NCBI GenBank assembly: GCA_946494435.1
Contig: CAMMBO010000009.1
Span: 1-21,855 of the forward strand
Direction of reading: 5' to 3'
Source: an uncultured Mycoplasmatota bacterium
GTDB taxonomy: Bacteria; Bacillota_I; Bacilli_A; RF39; UBA660
Length of the DNA: 21,855 nt
Position 1 is the stretch's first letter. Every line of letters starts with the position of its first letter. Both the position numbers and the translations under genes were made by a program. Below are positions 8,346-15,231 of the stretch, in pieces. The notes under the pieces were generated by a model. The model worked only from the letters and a program-made list of their open reading frames with translations. It was not told the DNA's origin and did no database searches.

Positions 8346-9458
8346 ATGAATAAAGCGATAAAAGAAAAAGTTATTATTTTTCTATTTGTCCTTATGATTA
8401 TTTTAGGGTTAGGGATAATCCTTTTTCCTATAATTAGTAATTATGCTAACAAATTACAGTATAAAAGAGTTATTGGTGATTATGCTGATAAGATTGAAAA
8501 AAATAGTGAAACCAAAAACAATCAAATGTTAAAGGAAGCTAGAGAATATAATTCTTCTCTTATTACAACAAACATTGTTGATGTTTTTCAAAATCCTAGT
8601 CAAACAAATTCTCCTAAATATTTATCAATTTTGAATGTTGATGATAATAAAATGATAGGGTATATTTCCATACCTAAGATTGATGTTAGAATACCAATTT
8701 ACCATGGTACTAGTTCTGATATATTACAAAAAGGTGTTGGACATTTAGAAGGAAGCTCTTTTCCTGTTGGAGGAAAAAGTACACATGCTATTTTATCTGC
8801 ACATAGGGGTCTACCTTCTTCTCGTCTTTTTACAGATTTAGATCAACTTAAAGAAGGCGATATTTTTTATATTTATGTTTTGGATGAGGTTCTTGCCTAT
8901 CAAGTAGATCAAATTTTAGTTACAGAGCCATCGGAGACTGATGCTTTAAAGATAGTAGATGGTAAAGATTATGTTACCTTAGTTACATGTACACCATATG
9001 CTATTAATACACATCGTTTATTAGTTCGTGGAGAGAGAATCGAGTATAACAAACAAGTTGAAGAACAAACGGTAGAAGACAGATCTTTATCTACTGCTGA
9101 TATTATTTTATATATTAGTTTGATAATTGCTATTTTATTAATAATAATTACAATAATTATGTATATTCGTTATAATAAAAATAAAAAACGATTAATTAAG
9201 ACAGCTGATAAGACATCTGATGTTTCTGTACAGCCTTTTCCTGAACCTGAAAAAAAAGAGGAGAAAATATTATCTGATTACCAAGATATGTCTAATAATG
9301 TTTCTAACCCACAATTTAATAATAAAACTAATGACGTGGAAGTAGAGGTATTATCTGATAATGAAGATCAAGTGCTGGTAAAAGAAGATACTAAAGAAAA
9401 AGAAGATGAAGTTCTATCTGACAGTCATAATATATTTGATGATGATGAGATAATTTAA
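8346..9458 (+). CDS. Class C (pilin-polymerising) sortase with acidic cytosolic tail
   Basis: The protein has 370 residues with an N-terminal membrane helix (about 8-30). The sortase domain (about 100-235) contains H153 in LSAHRG, C215 in TLVTCTP and R224 in THRLLVRG, the pattern of class C pilin sortases. It has a second helix (about 252-275), as is usual for class C. The N-terminal lid region lacks a clear DPF/DPW motif and shows only VDVFQNP near 78-84. Beyond the second helix is an unusual acidic tail of about 95 residues with three LSD-containing units (308-311, 335-338, 356-359), predicted cytosolic. It would polymerise the backbone pilin through the LPXTG signal. GAGGAGG at about 8325-8331 is rather far from the ATG, but no other start fits better. 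Confidence 0.88.
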   Translation: MNKAIKEKVIIFLFVLMIILGLGIILFPIISNYANKLQYKRVIGDYADKIEKNSETKNNQMLKEAREYNSSLITTNIVDVFQNPSQTNSPKYLSILNVDDNKMIGYISIPKIDVRIPIYHGTSSDILQKGVGHLEGSSFPVGGKSTHAILSAHRGLPSSRLFTDLDQLKEGDIFYIYVLDEVLAYQVDQILVTEPSETDALKIVDGKDYVTLVTCTPYAINTHRLLVRGERIEYNKQVEEQTVEDRSLSTADIILYISLIIAILLIIITIIMYIRYNKNKKRLIKTADKTSDVSVQPFPEPEKKEEKILSDYQDMSNNVSNPQFNNKTNDVEVEVLSDNEDQVLVKEDTKEKEDEVLSDSHNIFDDDEII

Positions 9459-9469
9459 GGAGGGATACT

Positions 9470-10252
9470 GTGAAAAAATGGAAAATTAAAATTGCATTTA
9501 TTGTTTTATTCATTTTTCTCATAGTATTCTTTTTTTCTTTATACCATATTATACTTTGGTATAAAGATAATCAAGCGACAAATGAGCAAATTGAAAACTT
9601 GCAAAATATTATTAAAATTAAAGAATCAAAAGACACTACTACTACAGAAATGGTAGATAGTAGTAATTATTATAATGTAGATTTATTAAGCGTTGATTTT
9701 ACAAACTTATTATCTTTAAATAATGAAACTATGGGATGGATTCAAATTCCTAATACTGGTATTAATTATCCTTTTGTAAAACATAAAGATAATTCTTATT
9801 ATCTAACTCATTCATTTGATAAAAGTTATAATAATGCTGGGTGGTTATTTTTAGATTATCGTAATCATTTGGATCCTCTTGATACCAATACTATTATTTA
9901 TGCTCATGGTAGAATTGATGGTACTATGTTTGGAAGTTTAAAAAATGTGTTGACTGATGAATGGTTAGAAAAAGAACAATATTATATTAAAGTATCTACG
10001 TTAAGTTATAATTACTTATTTGAAATATTTAGTGCTTATCATATTAAGACGACCAATGATTATTTATATACTAATTTCAGTAATAATGTAGAATATGATA
10101 ACTTTCTAAAAAAGATTAAAAATCGTAGTATGGTGTTTTTTGATACTAGTGTAAATACCAAAAATAAAATTCTTACTTTATCAACCTGTTATAACAACAG
10201 TGAAAAAATGGTTGTTCATGCTAAGTTAGTGAAGCAAGAAAAACGTTATTAA
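9470..10252 (+). CDS. Class B-like sortase, catalytic Arg position appears to be Lys
   Basis: The gene starts at GTG after a strong AAGGAGGG and encodes 260 residues with one N-terminal membrane helix (about 7-30). The fold signature is that of class B sortases: GWIQIPNTGINYPFV, H136 in YAHG, then GTMFGSL, and C230 in LTLSTC. The stretch after the Cys reads YNNSEKMVVHAKL. Class B enzymes normally have Arg just before the xVVHA strand, and here that position is K236. Family knowledge suggests housekeeping-type anchoring of pili to peptidoglycan or recognition of a special pilin, perhaps VPNTI. It is the last gene of the pilus operon, 11 bases after the class C sortase and before a hairpin terminator. 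Confidence 0.82.
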   Translation: MKKWKIKIAFIVLFIFLIVFFFSLYHIILWYKDNQATNEQIENLQNIIKIKESKDTTTTEMVDSSNYYNVDLLSVDFTNLLSLNNETMGWIQIPNTGINYPFVKHKDNSYYLTHSFDKSYNNAGWLFLDYRNHLDPLDTNTIIYAHGRIDGTMFGSLKNVLTDEWLEKEQYYIKVSTLSYNYLFEIFSAYHIKTTNDYLYTNFSNNVEYDNFLKKIKNRSMVFFDTSVNTKNKILTLSTCYNNSEKMVVHAKLVKQEKRY

Positions 10253-10290
10253 CTTTTTAACAGTAGATTTTTACAATTAAATTTTAAACA

Positions 10291-10324
10291 TAAAGAGGAA
10301 GATTTTAGAGAATCTTTCTCTTTA
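10291..10324 (+). terminator. Hairpin terminator of the pilus operon
   Basis: Arms at 10291-10304 and 10311-10324 pair over 14 positions (one G-U) around a 6-nt loop, 38 bases after the class B sortase stop. The following U-tract is weak (UUUA ends the stem), so efficiency is uncertain. No opposing gene is seen nearby. Confidence 0.6.
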
Positions 10325-10431
10325 TAAATTAGTAAAAAAATTAAATTATAATTATCTATGTTACCTATAATATTGATAGAGAACTTTAATATTTTTTTAA
10401 TGTGGCAATTGTTTAAAAAAATGTAAAGATA

Positions 10432-10440
10432 TGTTACACT
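10432..10440 (+). promoter_or_regulatory. Extended -10 promoter before the small ORFs
   Basis: TGTTACACT is an extended -10 element (TG, one base, then TACACT at 10435-10440). A weak TTGTTT lies at 10409-10414, 20 bases upstream of the -10. It precedes GGAGG and the ATG at 10462, and it may be the nearest promoter for the following accessory genes. Confidence 0.45.
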
Positions 10441-10461
10441 ATACTTACTGGAGGCATTGTT

Positions 10462-10599
10462 ATGATTAGTAAAAATGATTTGGAATGTATAAGGGCTGAC
10501 TTTAGTGATATTGATGAACAATATAGAAATATAGAACAAGAAATATGGGGATTAGAAGAAACTTCAATAGTAAAAAAATATTTAGGGCTAAAAAAATGA
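10462..10599 (+). CDS. 45-codon coiled-coil ORF, 5' half of a split zinc-ribbon protein
   Basis: An ATG at 10462 follows CTGGAGGC at good spacing and a plausible promoter. The 45 codons (MISKNDLECIRADFSDIDEQ at the start) are rich in Glu, Ile and Lys with a heptad-like pattern and end KYLGLKK at TGA (10597-10599). The stop falls right after a run of seven A (10590-10596), where a -1 shift would enter the next ORF in frame. The coiled-coil pattern continues across that point. I read the two as one protein split by a frameshift, either programmed or mutational. Separate translation through the ATGA overlap is the alternative. Similar coiled-coil plus CxH...CxxC proteins occur in gut Firmicutes; their function is unknown to me. 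Confidence 0.6.
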   Translation: MISKNDLECIRADFSDIDEQYRNIEQEIWGLEETSIVKKYLGLKK

Positions 10600-10781
10600 A
10601 AAGTGAATTAGCTACTAAAAGGAAAAACCTATATAGATTAATGAAATATGGAGAGTATGAAAACTGTGAGCACTTATGGGGTCTTTCTATGGATGAATAT
10701 AGAGAATACGATTGTTTTTGTGTTAAATGCGGTATAAATGATAAAACCATGAGATTAACTACTAGCAATTATATTAACTAG
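10596..10781 (+). CDS. 61-residue zinc-ribbon ORF, 3' half of a split protein, C-terminus replaced
   Basis: The ATG at 10596 overlaps the TGA of the preceding ORF (ATGA). The peptide has a basic helical start (MKSELATKRKNLYRLMKYG) and then a likely zinc site, C24-x-H26 with C42-x2-C45 (NCEHLW, CFCVKCG). An in-frame upstream ATG at 10545 has no convincing ribosome-binding site and lies inside the first ORF. The last residues (about LTTSNYIN) are out-of-frame reading of a cation-transporter remnant, so the natural C-terminus has probably been lost. It could be reached by -1 slippage at the A7 run or by re-initiation. Function is unknown; it could be a small nucleic-acid-binding or structural zinc protein. 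Confidence 0.55.
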   Translation: MKSELATKRKNLYRLMKYGEYENCEHLWGLSMDEYREYDCFCVKCGINDKTMRLTTSNYIN

Positions 10782-11130
10782 CTTTGGAATTCATTTTGTC
10801 GATGGATTAGTAGGTGTCTTAATAGCTTTATGGATACTAATCAGTGGCCTTAAGATATTTAAAGAAAGTTATGATGTCCTAATGGATAAAGCTATAGATG
10901 ATGATACTAAAGATAAAGTTTTAGAAGTAGTAAAGAAATATAGTGAAGTAAAGAAGATAACTCACTTTAACGCTACATCAGTAGGCTATAAATATCAAAT
11001 ATCTTTTACTATCTTTGTCGATGGTAACATGTCTACTTATGAATCTCATGATATTGCTAATAAAATAGAAAGAGAACTTGAAAAGATTGAAGAAATATAT
11101 TTAACAGTGATACATGTTAATCCAATTTAG
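10759..11130 (+). pseudogene. 3' remnant of a cation diffusion facilitator (CDF) metal transporter
   Basis: From 10759 one frame reads the end of a CDF transporter. The last membrane helices come first (SFGIHFVDGLVGVLIALW, then ILISGLKIFKESYDVLMD). The cytosolic C-terminal domain follows (DDDTKDKVLEVVKKY, VGYKYQISFTIFVDG, STYESHDIANKIE, IHVNPI). In-frame stops at 10750 and 10756 lie just upstream, so roughly the first half or more of the gene (most membrane helices) is missing. The ATG at 10882 could give an 82-residue stand-alone C-terminal domain but has no well-spaced Shine-Dalgarno. I call it a deletion or recombination remnant joined to the zinc-ribbon ORF. Expression of the isolated domain is possible but unsupported. 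Confidence 0.75.
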
Positions 11131-11146
11131 AAAAGAGTGGCTGTTT

Positions 11147-13594
11147 ATGGAGGATAATAATAAATTTAGTATAGTAAAGTACTTTAATGGTATAAAAGAA
11201 CAACTATATAGTCTAGGTTATGGAAATAAATTAGTTGATGTTTCCATAGTAGAAGAACTATATAAAAAATTTGGTACTGGTTTTAATATTGAAACATTTG
11301 TAATGGAAGTTTTAGACATTACAGCAGAAAATTATAAAGCTGCTAAAAGGTATAATAGAAAGATAACGATTTTAAAAGCAAAGGATACAATGTCGGATGA
11401 AGATATTTATAATTTAAGAAATCATTTAATAAAGATGGGCTATTCTATGAAAAGAGTTAACTATGATGAGTTGATAAATTTGTATCAAGATTTTGGACAA
11501 GGTTTAACTTTAACAACTTTTGTTACTAGAGTATTAAATGTAAATTATGGTACATATAGAAAAGCACACTCTGATAAAAATTATAGATTAGTAATTTTAA
11601 AAAATATAGAGAGTGTAGAAGATGTAAAAAATATTATGATAAGTGATGGATACGAAAATTATACAATAACATCATATGATGAGTTCCTAAATTTATATAA
11701 TTCCTATGGTTATACTTTCTCTGAAACAGTATTTGCAACTGAAATTATTAATATATCTTATGATAGTTATCGAAAATTAAAATATACAAGTGAGAATTAT
11801 AAAGTAAAAATCTTATCTAATGATTTAATAGAAGAAAAAATAAATGAAATAAGTACAGTTCTAGTGAATAAAGGCTACTCTAATAAATCAATTAATTATA
11901 ATGAATTTATGGATTTGTATAGTTTATATGGAGGTGGGTTAACAGAAAAAGATTTTGCTTTAAAAGTTTTAAAAATTAATCTAGATAATTTTAAATCAAT
12001 AAAATATAAAAATAGGAACTGCTTTATATTAAAAGAAAGCAAAAATAAGAGGAGATCCTATGAGCATATTATTCAAAAAATGATTGATGATAAATTAATT
12101 AATAAAGCGATTACATATGAAGACCTAAAACAATTACATATAAAATATAGTGAGGACTTAAGTGAGAAAGATTTTGCTTTAGAAGTTCTTGGAGTTTCTC
12201 TAGATAGTTATAGATTGCTGCGTAGAGTTAATAATAAAGATAAAATTAGAATTTTGAAAAAAGAAATAGAAAAAGAAATACAAACAACAGAATTACTATT
12301 AATTGAAAAGGGTTATACAAATAAGAAAATATCTTATCAAGAATGGCAAGATTTGTATTTACAATATGGATATTTTCTTAGTCAAAGAGCATTTAGCAAT
12401 AAAGTATTAAAAATCAGTTATTCAGCATATCAAAATATAAAAAGAAATAAAACTTTTATTACTATATTTCCATATAAAGAAAAGCCTATTATGCAATTAG
12501 AAATGATAAAAAAGAAATTAGTAGAAACAGATACATTGTATTTAGATAAAATAGAAGAGATAAAACAAAAGATTTTTTCTATAGGATATTATCAAAAAAG
12601 AGTATCACCATTTACAATAGAAAATTTATATAACAAATATAGTTATGGACTTACTTTTAATACATTTATATATAGAGTTCTAGGTATTACAAGAAAACAG
12701 TTTGATGATGCCAAAAGCAAGAAGACATTTACAAGAGTTATTGATATAAATGTTAAGAATACTATGGAATTTATTACTAAAATGCATATAAAAGAAGAAG
12801 GATATTATAGTAAGAAAAAAATAAATTTGTTGTGTGATTATTATAATATCAGTTTAGATGACTTCCTTTCTTATACAGTTTTAAAGACAGTTAATAATTA
12901 TAATGATGAATATTACGATGCATATAAGAAAATACTCAATAATCATAATCAATTATGGATTGGCAATGGCAGAGTAGATATGGATATTATTTCAAAACAC
13001 TATAAAGAAATAGAAACTAAAATTCGTATGGCTATTTATGCTTTAAAAGAAACATATCCATCTGTATTTAATAGTAAAAATGAGCGTGATGATGCTTTTC
13101 AGGATGCATTACTATTTTTTTTAGAAAATGGTTCTGAACTTCAAAATAATTTTATGGTTTATAATGAAAGAAATGATTGGGAAAGATATTTATATGGAAA
13201 AATAAAGAGGCATTTAATAATTTATGTTAATATAAAGTATAAAAAACAAAAATTGCAAGCTAGCCTTTACTATTCTAGTTATTCCGAAGACCAAAGAGAA
13301 TTAGCTGATGAAAAGACTAATACAGAGTTGGATGCTTTAAATATTTTACAAATAGATGATTTAAAAAAAGTTGATGAGTGTATTACTAGTTTAGGTAATT
13401 TAATATTAGAAGGATATAGTATAAAAGAATCTAAAGAATTAATATGTAAAAAAATGAATATTGATGAAATTACTTTGAAGAGATTTATGGAAATATATGT
13501 AGAAGAACATAATGTTGTTAATTTTGATATGAGCCTTTTAGATGATATGAAAGATGAAGATATAAATGATTATCAAAAGGTTAAAGTAAGGTAA
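11147..13594 (+). CDS. Large tandem HTH-repeat protein with sigma-70-like C-terminal region
   Basis: The ATG at 11147 follows AAAAGAGTGG and is preferred over the in-frame ATG at 11114, which lies in the CDF remnant. That gives 815 residues. At least seven repeats of about 66 residues occur (about 12-78, 87-152, 158-224, 230-297, 305-371, 380-443, 468-533), with a degenerate eighth near 540-590. Each has the pattern GYxxKxIxYxEfxxLYxxYGxgL, then FAxxVLxIsxxsYrxlK, then xxIL. The FAxxVLxI-SxxSYRxLK part looks like a helix-turn-helix. The C-terminal part (about 620-700) resembles sigma-70 region 2: IRMAIYAL, ERDDAFQDALLFFLENG, RYLYGKIKRHLI. A further HTH-like stretch (about 740-790) could match region 4. 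No membrane segment is seen. Inference: a DNA-binding, possibly sigma-like regulator. I do not recognise a named family. Confidence 0.7.
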   Translation: MEDNNKFSIVKYFNGIKEQLYSLGYGNKLVDVSIVEELYKKFGTGFNIETFVMEVLDITAENYKAAKRYNRKITILKAKDTMSDEDIYNLRNHLIKMGYSMKRVNYDELINLYQDFGQGLTLTTFVTRVLNVNYGTYRKAHSDKNYRLVILKNIESVEDVKNIMISDGYENYTITSYDEFLNLYNSYGYTFSETVFATEIINISYDSYRKLKYTSENYKVKILSNDLIEEKINEISTVLVNKGYSNKSINYNEFMDLYSLYGGGLTEKDFALKVLKINLDNFKSIKYKNRNCFILKESKNKRRSYEHIIQKMIDDKLINKAITYEDLKQLHIKYSEDLSEKDFALEVLGVSLDSYRLLRRVNNKDKIRILKKEIEKEIQTTELLLIEKGYTNKKISYQEWQDLYLQYGYFLSQRAFSNKVLKISYSAYQNIKRNKTFITIFPYKEKPIMQLEMIKKKLVETDTLYLDKIEEIKQKIFSIGYYQKRVSPFTIENLYNKYSYGLTFNTFIYRVLGITRKQFDDAKSKKTFTRVIDINVKNTMEFITKMHIKEEGYYSKKKINLLCDYYNISLDDFLSYTVLKTVNNYNDEYYDAYKKILNNHNQLWIGNGRVDMDIISKHYKEIETKIRMAIYALKETYPSVFNSKNERDDAFQDALLFFLENGSELQNNFMVYNERNDWERYLYGKIKRHLIIYVNIKYKKQKLQASLYYSSYSEDQRELADEKTNTELDALNILQIDDLKKVDECITSLGNLILEGYSIKESKELICKKMNIDEITLKRFMEIYVEEHNVVNFDMSLLDDMKDEDINDYQKVKVR
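11180..12745 (+). repeat. Seven tandem protein-level repeats of about 66 codons
   Basis: The repeats are visible in the protein (conserved GY, LY, YG, F, VL, SYR and IL positions) but have diverged at the DNA level. They are therefore an old protein array rather than a recent tandem duplication. Units 4 and 5 are the most alike, both containing EKDFAL and LDxxxxxx before the IL strand. Confidence 0.8.
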
Positions 13595-13608
13595 AGGAGA
13601 CTATTTAT

Positions 13609-14166
13609 ATGGAAAATAATGATTTATTTAAAGAATTAGAAACAGAAAGATTATATTTAAAAAAGATAGATTTAAATAATGCTAAGGATTTGTATGATAA
13701 TATTTATCATGATATAGATTATTATAAATATTATTATAGTGTGGCATTTGAAAATTTTGAAGAGTATCAAAAATTAATAGAAACTTATGCTGAATATTAT
13801 CTTAAAGGCAATTACTTTAGATGGGGATTAGTTTTAAAAGAAACAAATGAAATGATAGGTATGGTTCAATTGCATGGAAAAGATACTTTAAATGACTCAT
13901 GTAAATTAGGATATACTTTAGGAAAGAAATATCAAGGCAATGGTTATATGAAGGAAGCACTAGAAAAAATTATTGACTTTACATTTACATCTTTACCAGT
14001 TCATAGAATAGAAGCTGAAGTAGTCACTGAAAATAAAAAATCTTTAAAATTGGTAAAAAAACTTAATATGACTTATGAAGGAATAAGAAGAGAAAGTTAT
14101 AAATATCAAGATAATTATTATAACCAAGCTATATTTTCTTTGTTAAATCATAAAAATAATATATAA
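13609..14166 (+). CDS. GNAT N-acetyltransferase, RimJ/RimL type
   Basis: A 185-residue protein starts at an ATG after AAAGGAGA, 14 bases behind the repeat protein. It begins with the typical ETERLYLKKID strand. The central strand is EMIGMVQLHG. The acetyl-CoA pyrophosphate-binding loop is KKYQGNGYMKEAL (QGNGY at 109-113). The late motif HRIEAEVVTENKKSLKLVKK is shared with ribosomal-protein-alanine acetyltransferases and related GNATs. It would transfer acetyl from acetyl-CoA to an amine in the cytosol. The substrate cannot be told from the sequence; a protein N-terminus, an aminoglycoside-like compound or a metabolite are all possible. It is probably co-transcribed with its neighbours. Confidence 0.88.
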   Translation: MENNDLFKELETERLYLKKIDLNNAKDLYDNIYHDIDYYKYYYSVAFENFEEYQKLIETYAEYYLKGNYFRWGLVLKETNEMIGMVQLHGKDTLNDSCKLGYTLGKKYQGNGYMKEALEKIIDFTFTSLPVHRIEAEVVTENKKSLKLVKKLNMTYEGIRRESYKYQDNYYNQAIFSLLNHKNNI

Positions 14167-14184
14167 TAAGTCCAAGGAGTGGTT

Positions 14185-15168
14185 ATGTTGAATGAAGATT
14201 ATGAAAAAGTTTTTGTAAAAACAGTTTTAAATGAATTTATTAATGAAATTAAAATCCTTGTAAGACAAAATAAAATGAAAATTGAAGGAGATAAGGAAAA
14301 AGAAGTAGATTTAAAGTTGGAAGAAGTTATAAGAGAGCTCTTTTTTGAAAACAGTTTCAATGTTACTAAATATATGGCAAGGATAATGTTTCCTAATAAT
14401 AATGATGAAATAGAAAGAGTTATTTCTACATTAACAGTGTACTATGCTGCATTATATAATGATAATGTTGATTTACTAAAAGAGCTTTTAGATAAGAAAT
14501 TTTATTTTAATAGTAGGAGATATAAACTTAATATAAGCGTTTTAGATAAAAGACTATCTTCTAAGTTTGAAAAAGATGATTATATTAAATTAGTAAAATG
14601 TCAAAGCGACTCATTTAATAGATTTTATCATGGTTTATCAAATGTTAATAGAAAAACAGATGATGAATTTTATATAGATAAGTTTTCTAATATTATGAAA
14701 AAAGCACTACCTTCACTAGATAGTGAAGTAATGAAAACACCTTTTGATGAAGTGGAATCAATAAATATTGTAAAAGCATTAGAATATTTTGATGAAGAAG
14801 CAATACTAAATACTAGTAAATCCCAAAGAGAATTTATCATTAATGAAAGTTATATGTATTTAAAAGATATGAACTTAAATGATGTTAATAGAGTTAATAA
14901 TTTTCTTAGAAACACTAATATTAACTTAGCATTGTCTCAACTTATTAAACTTTTACCAAACTTTACTGATGAAGAGATTTTAAAAATTGATGAATTATTT
15001 AATGAAAATAGTAGATTATATCAGGATTTAATAGTAAAAGATAGAGAAAATAACATTGAATACTTTGATGTAGATAGACTTAAAGATATACTTAATGGTA
15101 AAGACAGTGCTTTAGAAGAAGCAGTTACTAAAAAGAAAAGATTTCCATGGTTTAGGAGAAATAAATAG
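14185..15168 (+). CDS. Uncharacterised helical cytosolic protein
   Basis: The ATG at 14185 is preferred over the in-frame GTG at 14179 because AAGGAG (14174-14179) lies 5 nt before it. That gives 327 residues. The protein appears all-helical and charged, with no signal peptide or membrane segment. One segment (VYYAALYNDNVDLLKELLDK) resembles an ankyrin-like helix pair, but only once. The C-terminus is strongly basic (TKKKRFPWFRRNK), which might contact membrane or nucleic acid. I do not recognise a family. It lies 18 bases after the acetyltransferase and so is probably in the same transcript. It is followed by a promoter for the pyrophosphatase gene. Confidence 0.7.
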   Translation: MLNEDYEKVFVKTVLNEFINEIKILVRQNKMKIEGDKEKEVDLKLEEVIRELFFENSFNVTKYMARIMFPNNNDEIERVISTLTVYYAALYNDNVDLLKELLDKKFYFNSRRYKLNISVLDKRLSSKFEKDDYIKLVKCQSDSFNRFYHGLSNVNRKTDDEFYIDKFSNIMKKALPSLDSEVMKTPFDEVESINIVKALEYFDEEAILNTSKSQREFIINESYMYLKDMNLNDVNRVNNFLRNTNINLALSQLIKLLPNFTDEEILKIDELFNENSRLYQDLIVKDRENNIEYFDVDRLKDILNGKDSALEEAVTKKKRFPWFRRNK

Positions 15169-15198
15169 TTATTTTTCCTTTTAAATGCAACAAAAGTG

Positions 15199-15207
15199 TG
15201 ATATAAT
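15199..15207 (+). promoter_or_regulatory. Extended -10 promoter for the pyrophosphatase gene
   Basis: TGATATAAT is a perfect extended -10 element (TATAAT at 15202-15207), 24 bases before the ATG and ahead of GAAGGAG. The -35 region is only T-rich. The same TGATATA(A/C)T core recurs at 16943 and 20365. Confidence 0.65.
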
Positions 15208-15231
15208 CTACAAGTAGAAAGAAGGAGTAAT

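Noticed and set aside
10249..10768. Two minus-strand ORFs near the zinc-ribbon genes
   Set aside because: Low-complexity, Leu/Ile/Phe-rich readings opposite the better supported plus-strand small genes, with no ribosome-binding site noted.
11180..12745. TALE-like one-repeat-one-base DNA reader
   Set aside because: The units are about 66 residues, not 33-35, and lack the hypervariable pair of TALE repeats. An HTH-like unit fits better.
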